From NCBI GenBank assembly GCA_023299885.1, contig JALZUS010000040.1, forward strand, positions 1 through 39,416: a DNA stretch of 39,416 nucleotides, written 5' to 3'. The notes beneath the pieces are model-generated. The model saw only the letters and a program-made list of their open reading frames with translations. It was not told the origin of the DNA and did no database searches. The translations under genes were made by a program, and so were the position numbers. The stretch comes from Bdellovibrionales bacterium. Its GTDB lineage: Bacteria > Bdellovibrionota > Bdellovibrionia > Bdellovibrionales > UBA1609. Positions within the stretch are counted from its first letter, which is position 1, and each line of letters begins with the position of its first letter. Positions 1 through 6,190 of this stretch are shown here, one piece after another.

Positions 1-263
1 CCATTTACTCTTTTAGAGAACTTAGTATTTGATGGAATTACCACTTTATCGCCAGCTCTTAAAAGTAATTTGTTGCCTGTTACATCCAGCAAAAGTTCGC
101 CTTCAGCCACTATAATAATATTATCAAAAGGGTGCTTCAGGTTCTTAAAATGGGCATTAGCTTTAAGGATCTCTTTAGAGGCTGTAAGGCCTTCTTTTTC
201 AAACCATTGGTGCATTTGCTCGGGTTTAGGGACCAGTGGGGCCAACCATCTTGTAACAATCAT
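1..263 (-). CDS. Cupin-domain protein, partial (runs off the left edge)
   Basis: The minus strand is open from ATG at 263 to base 1, about 87 codons, and is cut by the window edge so the C-terminus is unseen. The visible part ends in a cupin-like beta stretch: HPFDNIIIVAEGELLLDV followed by LLRAGDKVVIPSNTKF. This matches the first cupin half-motif, where a G..L.GD.v.iP pattern lines the barrel. Such proteins bind small ligands or metals, and no substrate can be named. A TAA lies four codons upstream of the ATG, which fixes the start region. The gene is divergent from the next one. The cupin assignment comes from motif shape only. Confidence 0.6.
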   Translation of the reverse strand, partial: MIVTRWLAPLVPKPEQMHQWFEKEGLTASKEILKANAHFKNLKHPFDNIIIVAEGELLLDVTGNKLLLRAGDKVVIPSNTKFSKRVN

Positions 264-486
264 GTATAAAACTTATTCACTTATGGCCAATAAGGCAATG
301 CACTCTGTTTCAAATTGAAATTAAGCAAGACCAAGACCTAAATAATATCAGTTTTCGTAAAGAATTCTGGCTTATTAGACGAATAGTATTTTGTAAGCAG
401 GATAGGCATTTGGGCTGTACCTGAGCATTAATTAAAGCTGTAAAGAGATGAGCGGCTAGCAAGTAGAAAATACGGAGAATAAAACA

Positions 487-987
487 GTGGAAGATCAAAA
501 ATTACTAGCTAAAGAAATTTACGGGTATGTTAACTCAGCCAAAGGATTAGACTTGGAGAGCCCTGTAGATGGTTCTTTCACAATCCGCCAAAAAACAGAT
601 GGTAAAAAAATAACTGTAGACACTTGGTCATTAGAAAGTGTTTTAGATAGAGTGGATCACCTTAATAACTCATTTTTACAGGTTAACTTTGTAGACGGCA
701 GAAAAATCTTAGTAACAGAAGCTTTGATAGGTTTTAAGCCTTCTAAGGTTGTCCCTGTAGACTTATCAAAAGTTCCTAAGGTAGTTACAACGCCAGATCT
801 TATTAGTGTGTTAGAGGCATTAGAAGAGACTTTAAGTAGTGAGTATGTAGATACGGCTGACTTTAGAGTTTTAAAGAGACTTTACGAGTCTATTTTATTA
901 GGTGGTGAGGAGATAGGTTTTGATTTATCTCGCGAAAAAACTTGGGTTTATAAATTGAGCTCAGCTAATAATAAAGCCTCTGCTTAG
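487..987 (+). CDS. Conserved hypothetical protein, cytoplasmic
   Basis: This is a 166-residue protein starting with GTG, with an SD-like CGGAGAA about 10 nt upstream; no in-frame ATG fits better. There is no signal peptide or membrane segment. The composition is acidic and soluble. The middle (about residues 35-95) looks like a small beta-rich domain (ITVDTWSLESVLDRV, QVNFVDGRKILVTEALIG) and the C-terminal part is mainly helical. I do not recognise the family. The gene stands alone, followed by a clear intrinsic terminator and then tRNA-Ala. Codon use and base composition match the neighbours, so it is probably a resident chromosomal gene. Confidence 0.75.
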   Translation: MEDQKLLAKEIYGYVNSAKGLDLESPVDGSFTIRQKTDGKKITVDTWSLESVLDRVDHLNNSFLQVNFVDGRKILVTEALIGFKPSKVVPVDLSKVPKVVTTPDLISVLEALEETLSSEYVDTADFRVLKRLYESILLGGEEIGFDLSREKTWVYKLSSANNKASA

Positions 988-1008
988 TCATATAAGTAGC
1001 AAGATATC

Positions 1009-1038
1009 AAAAAAGCAGCATCTAATGCTGCTTTTTTT
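1009..1038 (+). terminator. Intrinsic terminator after the 487-987 gene
   Basis: AGCAGCA (1014-1020), a five-base loop and TGCTGCT (1026-1032) form a perfect stem, extended by flanking A/T pairs and followed by a run of seven T. It lies about 25 nt past the stop codon. Confidence 0.85.
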
Positions 1039-1079
1039 GTTTTTGTGCTTAATTAATAGGTTTGGGGAGCTTATTCGCC

Positions 1080-1107
1080 TTGACCATTTTAGAGAAATAA
1101 TTCAAAT
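1080..1107 (+). promoter_or_regulatory. Possible sigma-70-type promoter of tRNA-Ala
   Basis: TTGACC (1080-1085) is a good -35 hexamer. A weak -10 candidate, TCAAAT (1102-1107), follows at 16 nt, about 26 nt before the mature tRNA 5' end. The -10 matches the consensus at only four of six positions, so this is tentative. Confidence 0.3.
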
Positions 1108-1133
1108 TGGTTCTTCGACCTAGTAAATATTGT

Positions 1134-1209
1134 GGGGGTGTAGCTCAGTTGGGAGAGCACTTGATTTGCATTCAAGAGGTCGCAGGTTCGATCCCTGTCA
1201 CCTCCACCA
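1134..1209 (+). tRNA. tRNA-Ala (anticodon TGC)
   Basis: The full cloverleaf can be folded by eye. The acceptor arms are 1134-1140 (GGGGGTG) and 1199-1205 (CACCTCC), with one G-T pair. The D stem is GCTC/GAGC and the anticodon stem is CTTGA/TCAAG, with loop TTTGCAT placing the anticodon TGC at 1167-1169. The T stem is GCAGG/CCTGT with loop TTCGATC. The 3' CCA is encoded (1207-1209). The gene is directly followed by a GC-rich 20-mer that recurs inverted at 13519-13538, and a small antisense gene reads into its 3' half. Confidence 0.97.
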
Positions 1210-1429
1210 ATCCAATCGCCACGCGCACCGGCGACCTCCAAATTTCTTTATTTTTAGACTCAAATTTAAAGGCCTGAGCGGCTTTGAATAAAGGGATTAC
1301 TGTTTCTGGGGTAATTGTCTTGGATTGTGAGGAAGAAGCCTCAACTATTACTATGTCTTCATCGCATTTATTGCTTGCATAAGCGCCAACACATGCAAGA
1401 GAGATTATAATTGATATTAAATTTTTCAT
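1172..1429 (-). CDS. Small secreted protein whose 3' end runs into tRNA-Ala (probably truncated)
   Basis: This is an 85-codon frame starting at ATG 1429, with AAGGAAA as SD. Residues 1-19 are a typical signal peptide (MKNLISIIISLACVGAYAS). The mature part starts NKCDEDIVIVEASSSQ and looks genuine to about residue 67. The last 18 residues (VRVAIGLVEVTGIEPATS) are only the antisense of the tRNA 3' half and the GC-rich 20-mer, so the natural C-terminus has been replaced. It is the third gene of a minus-strand operon, one base after the stop of 1431-1700. Most likely a secreted-protein gene cut by an event at the tRNA. Its function is unknown. Confidence 0.5.
   Translation of the reverse strand: MKNLISIIISLACVGAYASNKCDEDIVIVEASSSQSKTITPETVIPLFKAAQAFKFESKNKEIWRSPVRVAIGLVEVTGIEPATS
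1211..1230 (+). repeat. GC-rich 20-bp tRNA-flank repeat, copy 1 (possible attachment-site half)
   Basis: TCCAATCGCCACGCGCACCG begins two bases after the tRNA-Ala CCA end. The same 20 bases occur exactly, in inverted orientation, at 13519-13538, and a shortened variant is at 8288-8318 beside the integrase. The repeat is far richer in G+C than its surroundings. Its position at a tRNA 3' end suggests an integration site. Confidence 0.6.
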
Positions 1430-1430
1430 T

Positions 1431-1700
1431 TTATTTCCTTTTGTTTATCGTACATTTAAATAACTGTTTTATTGCATAAGCATGATAACTTTCTTCAGAG
1501 TCTATTAGCTGAGCACCTTTAAATCCTTTTTCAATGCAAGATTCTTTTGCCCCTTCTAAAAAAGAATCTTCAATCCCTGTAGGGGGCCAGCAATGAAGGC
1601 AGCTATAGCTCTTTGTAACTATAGTATAGCCGCCATTTGTTTCACAGGTGTCGGCGTAGGTATTTGTTGTTAAAAAAATCATTAATAATAGTTTTTTCAT
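1431..1700 (-). CDS. Small secreted cysteine-containing protein
   Basis: An 89-residue protein with SD GGAG upstream of ATG 1700 and a signal peptide at residues 1-16 (MKKLLLMIFLTTNTYA). The mature region has several cysteines (DTCETNGG, SYSCLHCWPP, ESCIEKGF, LFKCT), which suggests disulfides in the periplasm or outside the cell. The segment SFLEGAKESCIEKGFKGAQL resembles NALEIAKVECGEKGFELKEE in the next gene upstream, so the two are probably diverged paralogs. It is the middle gene of the 2004-to-1172 operon. I recognise no family. Confidence 0.7.
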   Translation of the reverse strand: MKKLLLMIFLTTNTYADTCETNGGYTIVTKSYSCLHCWPPTGIEDSFLEGAKESCIEKGFKGAQLIDSEESYHAYAIKQLFKCTINKRK

Positions 1701-1713
1701 TTTAATCTCCAGG

Positions 1714-2004
1714 CTAATTACATATGAATGTTATTGCTACAACAGCTCCTGACGGTGTTCCAGCCCAGCAGCTTCCTCGGTGTGATTCAATAACTCTAGT
1801 TTCTTCTTTGAGCTCAAAGCCTTTTTCGCCACATTCTACTTTAGCAATCTCTAAAGCATTTTCTTCAGCCTCTTTTATTCCATTAGACATGCATCCTAGG
1901 CTAATGAAAGATGATCCATAAGCCTGGGCTCTAAAGCCAAAGTGCTGAGCTGATGATGTTGTTGATATTAATCCTAGTGCAAGGATTAGACTTAGTTTCT
2001 TCAC
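1714..2004 (-). CDS. Small secreted cysteine-containing protein, first gene of an operon
   Basis: A 96-residue protein starting with GTG at 2004, supported by a strong SD (AAGGAGG) five bases upstream. Residues 1-19 form a signal peptide ending SSA. The mature part has a helix-like stretch EAEENALEIAKVECGEKGF and four cysteines. It is similar in layout to the 89-residue protein at 1431-1700. It leads a three-gene operon and is divergent from the LysR gene at 2098, with 93 bp between the starts. This is the classical arrangement for a LysR regulator and its target, so regulation by that LysR protein is a reasonable inference. Confidence 0.7.
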   Translation of the reverse strand: MKKLSLILALGLISTTSSAQHFGFRAQAYGSSFISLGCMSNGIKEAEENALEIAKVECGEKGFELKEETRVIESHRGSCWAGTPSGAVVAITFICN

Positions 2005-2097
2005 GGCAACCTCCTTTTTAAATATTTGCTGTGTGAAGATTTTTTATCGAAATCTTTACTTGACTACAAATGATACTTTTTCATATATACATAACCT

Positions 2098-2964
2098 ATG
2101 GATATAGATAAACTTCGATACTTCTGCGCAATAGTTCAAACTGGATCAATGACAAAGGCAGCGGAAATATTACACATTTCGCAACCAGCGCTATCTAAGG
2201 CGGTGAAGTCTCTAGAAGAGGACTTTGGCGACAAGCTACTTGTAAAAGTAGGTAGAGGCTTAACCCCATCACCCTTTGGACAAAGGGTTGCGGATAAAGC
2301 ATCACACCTAATTGATGAAATCATGAATCTCCCTTTGCTTAAAGAAGATTTGGTAGAGGCCCCTCTAAGGGTTGCGACATTCGAGGTTTTTTCAACATAC
2401 TTTATGGGGCAGACGCTTTCTCAGAAGTTTGCTGACAGCAAAGTCAGTTTACTTGAACTAGTCCCTGGGAAAATAGAAGAAGCCATTTTAAATAATCATA
2501 CTGATATTGGTATTACATACCTTCCTGTGCCAAATCCTAATTTAGATATTAAAAAAGTCGCCTCAATTAAAATGGGTATATTTGGCGCTGGTTCCAATCT
2601 TAAAGGTAAAGAGGTTGAAGATCTTGATTTTGTTGTGCCCAACATTCCACTTTCTGGAAACCCAAGTAAGGTTAAAGGGCTTGATGGGTGGCCTGATCAT
2701 CTATTTCCGAGAAACATTAAGTATCAAGAATCTATGATGGAGTCTGCGCTCGATTTATGTAGAAGAGGGTTGTGTGTTGGTTACTTTCCAGAATTTGTTA
2801 TCAAAATTCATAATCTTTCTGTTAAAAAGATTTTTGGATTACAAGAAATTAGCTTGCCGAGTAAATTTAAATCTAAGAAACAAGATGTATTTTTAGTGAA
2901 AAGAAAGTCAGACAATAAAAACTCATACTATAAAAGCTTAGCTAGCGAGCTGTCTAAGCTTTGA
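2098..2964 (+). CDS. LysR-family transcriptional regulator
   Basis: 288 residues, the usual LysR length. The N-terminal winged helix-turn-helix is at about residues 4-62, with the recognition region AAEILHISQPALSKAVKSLE (21-40) followed by the typical LLVKVGRGLTPSPFG. The rest is the periplasmic-binding-like effector domain, including DIGITYLPVP. No clear SD precedes the ATG. It is divergent from the small secreted-protein operon (2004-1172), its most likely target. Its 3' end overlaps the convergent LysR gene by 11 bp. The effector is unknown. It might instead act on the distant tandem secreted genes at 3914-4722. Confidence 0.9.
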   Translation: MDIDKLRYFCAIVQTGSMTKAAEILHISQPALSKAVKSLEEDFGDKLLVKVGRGLTPSPFGQRVADKASHLIDEIMNLPLLKEDLVEAPLRVATFEVFSTYFMGQTLSQKFADSKVSLLELVPGKIEEAILNNHTDIGITYLPVPNPNLDIKKVASIKMGIFGAGSNLKGKEVEDLDFVVPNIPLSGNPSKVKGLDGWPDHLFPRNIKYQESMMESALDLCRRGLCVGYFPEFVIKIHNLSVKKIFGLQEISLPSKFKSKKQDVFLVKRKSDNKNSYYKSLASELSKL

Positions 2965-3817
2965 ACCTCTTTTTAAAATAACTAGTAACTTGCTCAATAA
3001 CAGCTTTCTCAAGCTCTGTATGATAAGAGTTATCATAATAAAGCAGGTAAAGCGAAACCCTTAGTTTAGTTTTTGGAAAAAGTACTTTTAAGTCTTTTTC
3101 GTTCTCTATTAAGTGGCTTGGCAGTACTGCGCGGCCCATACCAAGCTTTACTCCGTCAATAAGGCCGTAGACATCATCTAAGTATCTTTTTTGTATGTCA
3201 TTATTGAGCTTTGGCTTTAGTTTAAAATAAGAGCTTGTTGTGACATCTTTTGAGTCATGATCCAAGTAGCAGTTGTTAAACTCATACTTTGTGGATTCTA
3301 CTAAAACATTGTCCTCGTATCCTAAAAACTCAGCTTTAATAGATTTATTTTGAGGGTCCTTATTGCTAAGTACAAAATCAACTTTAGAAGTCCTTAGTAA
3401 TTCATAAAGCTCATCAATCTCAACAGAGGTCATACTCATGCTTAGCTTCGGGTTCTTTCTAAGTAGTGGAGCAAGTGCTGGCATAACAACAGATCTTAAA
3501 ACAGATGAGAAGCCGCCAATCCTGATAGAGCCTGCAAGCTGGCTAGAGCTACTATTATGCACTTTGCTCACAAACTCTTCTTCAAGCCTGTAAACCTTTT
3601 CGCAGTATCTTAATAAGCTTTCTCCAATATCTGTTAGCTGTATATTGCCTTTCTCGCGTATAAACAGGGTAGACTCTAGGTCTTTTTCTAGGTTCATAAT
3701 CCTGTGAGAAAAGGCTGACTGAGTAATAGCCAGCTCTGAAGCCGCTTTTGTGAAGTTTTTAGTCTGAGCGAGCTGATAAAAGGCCTTTAGGTATATAGAT
3801 GAGATATTCATAATCAT
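2954..3817 (-). CDS. LysR-family transcriptional regulator
   Basis: 287 residues, or 285 if the second ATG (3811) is used; neither has a strong SD. The helix-turn-helix is at residues 23-43 (TKAASELAITQSAFSHRIMN), followed by LFIREKGNIQLTDIGESLL. The effector domain follows, with SVLRSVVMPALAPLLRKNP and VDFVLSNKDP. It is convergent with the other LysR gene and shares 11 bp at the stops. Two bases of shared operon logic cannot be shown. It is divergent from the secreted-protein pair at 3914-4722, with about 100 bp between, so those genes are its likely targets. Confidence 0.88.
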   Translation of the reverse strand: MIMNISSIYLKAFYQLAQTKNFTKAASELAITQSAFSHRIMNLEKDLESTLFIREKGNIQLTDIGESLLRYCEKVYRLEEEFVSKVHNSSSSQLAGSIRIGGFSSVLRSVVMPALAPLLRKNPKLSMSMTSVEIDELYELLRTSKVDFVLSNKDPQNKSIKAEFLGYEDNVLVESTKYEFNNCYLDHDSKDVTTSSYFKLKPKLNNDIQKRYLDDVYGLIDGVKLGMGRAVLPSHLIENEKDLKVLFPKTKLRVSLYLLYYDNSYHTELEKAVIEQVTSYFKKRFKA

Positions 3818-3913
3818 TAATTATATCGATCACTCTATTAAATCAATCAATTTTACAAAAATAGAGGTATCAGGCACAACTGCCTTAAGGAAACAAAAAC
3901 AAGGGAGAAAAAA

Positions 3914-4288
3914 ATGAAGAAATTATTAATTTTACTAACAACAGGCCTTGCAGGCTTTCAAACTCAAGCTTCAGTAGAGTTTGTTTGCACGGATGGCGGG
4001 AAAAAAATATATGCTGAGGTTTCTCAAGATATAATATCTAACACAGGGGCTTTAACTATTTATGAAGAGCTTGATGGAGATATTAAGCTTAAGTCAAATT
4101 TTAAACTAAACTCTAAATCTTTTCCTACAAGGTGTGGACATATTTTTGAATCAAGTGGAATAGACATTCTTGGCAACAAATTTTCATACTACGCAGATGA
4201 CAAAGCGCCTGATTGTGGCTCTCAAATTCATGAGAGTGCTAGTCTGTCACTGTTAGGCTACGAAAAATGTGAGACTACAAAGAATTAA
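3914..4288 (+). CDS. Small secreted protein
   Basis: A 124-residue protein preceded by SD GGGAGA. The signal peptide covers residues 1-19 (MKKLLILLTTGLAGFQTQA). The mature chain is beta-rich and has four cysteines (VCTDGG, RCGHIF, DCGSQ, KCETT), which fits a disulfide-bonded periplasmic or secreted protein. No family is recognised. It is followed after 29 bp by another secreted-protein gene with a nearly identical SD and opening codons, so the two form an operon. It is divergent from the LysR gene ending at 3817. Confidence 0.75.
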   Translation: MKKLLILLTTGLAGFQTQASVEFVCTDGGKKIYAEVSQDIISNTGALTIYEELDGDIKLKSNFKLNSKSFPTRCGHIFESSGIDILGNKFSYYADDKAPDCGSQIHESASLSLLGYEKCETTKN

Positions 4289-4317
4289 ATTATTTTCTTT
4301 AAAAAAAGGAGAAAAAA

Positions 4318-4722
4318 ATGAAGAAATTATTATTTTTAATACCGTTACTTTCGTTCAACCTTTCATATGCAAGTAATTGGGTAGAATGTGTTAATACAAA
4401 TTTTCCTGAAGGAATTGGTAGTACTATTAAATTTACACTAGAAGATGGGGTGTTAGATGGAGAAGCTACCTTTGTTTTACACAAATCGTCAGGGGTTCTG
4501 AAGCCAACAGGATTTTTTACTGTAGGGAAACTGACTTATGATGAAAACTACTCTCCAATGCAGTATTTAAGATGGAACTCAGGCTATGGAACTAGTGATT
4601 ATGAAATTCCTAGTACAATAGTCGCATATTTAAATAAGACAAAAAAATACTTAACTCTTGGGTTTATTCAAAGAGTAGAGAATAAGAAAATAGAAGAGGG
4701 GCACGTATACAGCTGCGAATAA
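4318..4722 (+). CDS. Small secreted protein
   Basis: A 134-residue protein preceded by AAAGGAGA. The signal peptide is at residues 1-18 (MKKLLFLIPLLSFNLSYA). The mature part has only two cysteines (WVECVN near the start and YSCE at the end), which could join the termini. It alternates short beta-type segments, compatible with a small sandwich. No family is recognised. Second gene of the pair with 3914-4288. A perfect 9-bp hairpin follows at 4741-4765 but lacks a T-run. Confidence 0.75.
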   Translation: MKKLLFLIPLLSFNLSYASNWVECVNTNFPEGIGSTIKFTLEDGVLDGEATFVLHKSSGVLKPTGFFTVGKLTYDENYSPMQYLRWNSGYGTSDYEIPSTIVAYLNKTKKYLTLGFIQRVENKKIEEGHVYSCE

Positions 4723-4740
4723 CCTTCTAAAGTTAATACT

Positions 4741-4765
4741 GCTGGCTTCAATTCACGAAGCCAGC
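4741..4765. other. Perfect 9-bp inverted repeat with no T-tract
   Basis: GCTGGCTTC (4741-4749) and GAAGCCAGC (4757-4765) enclose a seven-base loop. The flank is CTCTTC on the plus side and no T-run on the minus side, so it is not a standard intrinsic terminator. The loop contains the stop codon (4753-4755) of the minus-strand gene remnant. Confidence 0.6.
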
Positions 4766-4866
4766 CTCTTCAATACCTCAATCTTACTCAATTCAGGCCA
4801 TTTTTCTTCCATAGCTTTAATCTTAGCCTTGTCGTTGCCGTCAGTTGTACAAATCCAGTAACTGAG
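4753..4866 (-). pseudogene. 3' remnant of a gene cut by the IS element
   Basis: From the IS boundary at 4866 to TGA at 4753 the minus strand encodes a protein-like 37-residue tail (LSYWICTTDGNDKAKIKA and then MEEKWPELSKIEVLKRLAS). There is no start or promoter on this side, and the flank on the other side of the IS (6126-6190) holds no matching 5' part. The gene therefore lost its front through insertion plus deletion. I cannot name it. Confidence 0.5.
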
Positions 4867-4906
4867 TGACCAGCCTGCATTCTTAATACCAGTATAATAG
4901 TTCAGA

Positions 4907-5766
4907 TTACACAGCAAGAAGCTTTAAGCTAGGCTGAAAAGTTTTCGGTACTGGCGGTCTTCCGTTTAAACTACTATGCGGCCTTACTGTATTATAGTGA
5001 TGCCTCCATCTTTCAATAATCACTTGCGCCTCTTTTAGAGTATAAAATATTTCTCCATCTAGTAACTCATACCTCATCTTGCCATTAAAGCTCTCACAGT
5101 AACCATTCTCCCAAGGACTCCCGGGCTGGATAAATAACGGCTTTACGTCTAAACTTTTAAGCCAACTTACTAACTTTTTTGCTATAAACTCTGGGCCATT
5201 ATCTGACCTTATATGCTCTGGTATCCCATGCTTTAAAAATAACTCTGACAAGGCTAAAATAACGTCTTGTGAGTGTATACGTCTCTGCACTAAGCTCATT
5301 AAGCATTCTTTAGTAAATTCATCTATTATGTTTAGTATCTTATAACTACGTCCATTATGAGTGCGGTCTGCCACAAAATCATAACTCCAGACATGGTTCT
5401 TATGCTCAGGCCGCTGCCTCACACAGCTCCCATCAGCAAGCCATAGCCTTCTTCTCTTAGCCTTCTTCTCTTAGGCTGCTTCTGCGGTACCTTTAAACCT
5501 TCTTCTCTCCAAATATCGTAAACTAAGTTTTTACCCACATCGTGGCCCTCATTATTTAAAAGATGATTCACTTGTCTATAGCCATACCTTCCGTAATCTT
5601 CTGCCTTAGCTATAACCAGTGGCCTAAAGTATTCTTTTCTAAAGTTTTGTTTTTTTATATATTTTTGTGTCGTTCGAGGCTGCCCGATAATCTTACAAGC
5701 GCGACGCTCACTAATACTATATTTAACCACAGCATTAGTTACTGCCTCACGCTTCTTATGCGGGCT
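4907..5766 (-). pseudogene. IS3-family transposase orfB (DDE integrase), broken by a 14-bp duplication
   Basis: The upstream part (about 5766-5447) encodes SERRACKIIGQPRTTQKY and QKQPKRRRL, typical of the orfB N-terminus. The downstream part (5446-4907) has the DDE core: WSYDFVADRT (first Asp), RSDNGPEF (second Asp), ENGYCESFNGKMRYELL (Glu), and RPHSSLNGRPP at the end. The frames are separated by a tandem copy of a 14-bp word (5447-5474). Removing one copy restores KRRRLWLADGSCVRQRPEH, the normal family sequence. As in other IS3 elements, orfB probably began by frameshift from orfA, so the true start is not defined. Confidence 0.9.
5447..5474. repeat. 14-bp tandem duplication inactivating the transposase
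   Basis: CCTTCTTCTCTTAG occurs at 5447-5460 and again at 5461-5474 with no mismatch. Fourteen bases is not a multiple of three, so the reading frame of orfB shifts exactly here. Confidence 0.95.
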
Positions 5767-6046
5767 TAGAAGTTTCCCTCGGCCACATCCTTCAGTACTG
5801 CACAGTCTAACACTAAATCTGCTACTGCCTTTTTAAGACGACCATTCTCTACCTCTAACTCCTTTAAACGCTTAGCCTGGTCGACCCCCGCAAGCCACCA
5901 TACTCTCGTTTCCAACGATTTATCGTCTGAAGAGTTACCCCTATCTTACGCGCCTACTCTTCATAACTTAAACCTTTACCTAAATTAAGCTCGTGGCTAC
6001 GTAAGTGGATTATTATCTGCTCTACCTTGTGGTGCTTCTTGGCCAT
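5766..6046 (-). pseudogene. IS3-family orfA (helix-turn-helix plus leucine-zipper protein), broken
   Basis: The frame starts at ATG 6046 after SD GGAGGAG and encodes MAKKHHKVEQIIIHLR and LGKGLSYEE. It then hits TAG where the family has a Gln codon, continues ARKIGVTLQTINRWKREYGG (the helix-turn-helix), and loses frame at an expanded G-run (CGGGGGTC). In the shifted frame VDQAKRLKELEVENGRLKKA and DLVLDCAVLKD, the zipper region, follow to the stop at 5766. At least one nonsense change and one frameshift are therefore present. Confidence 0.85.
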
Positions 6047-6190
6047 ATTATCTCCTCCTATGGCTTATGGGCACCACCTTAACAAATGAACATTAAGAGT
6101 GGTACCGGTTTAAGCAGGCAGGTCAAAGTGGGTTTTAAGAAGCTATATGAATTAAAATTTTAGTTTGGCTTATGTTTCTACTGTGAGCTA

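Larger units (their letters stand above)
4867..6125 (-). mobile_element. IS3-family insertion sequence (IS407-like group), decayed, about 1.26 kb
   Basis: The element reads leftward. Its ends are related inverted repeats: TGACCTGCCTGCTTAAACC read inward from 6125 on the minus strand, and TGACCAGCCTGCATTCTTAA from 4867 on the plus strand. TGACC.GCCTGC is shared, and TACCA recurs further in. It carries orfA and orfB in the usual order, both broken. The length fits the family. The three bases on either side (GAG and AAG) do not give a clean target duplication. The element is probably immobile. Confidence 0.88.

Noticed and set aside
310-498. 62-codon minus-strand frame upstream of the 487 gene
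   Set aside because: Covers the promoter and SD of the plus-strand gene; no SD of its own.
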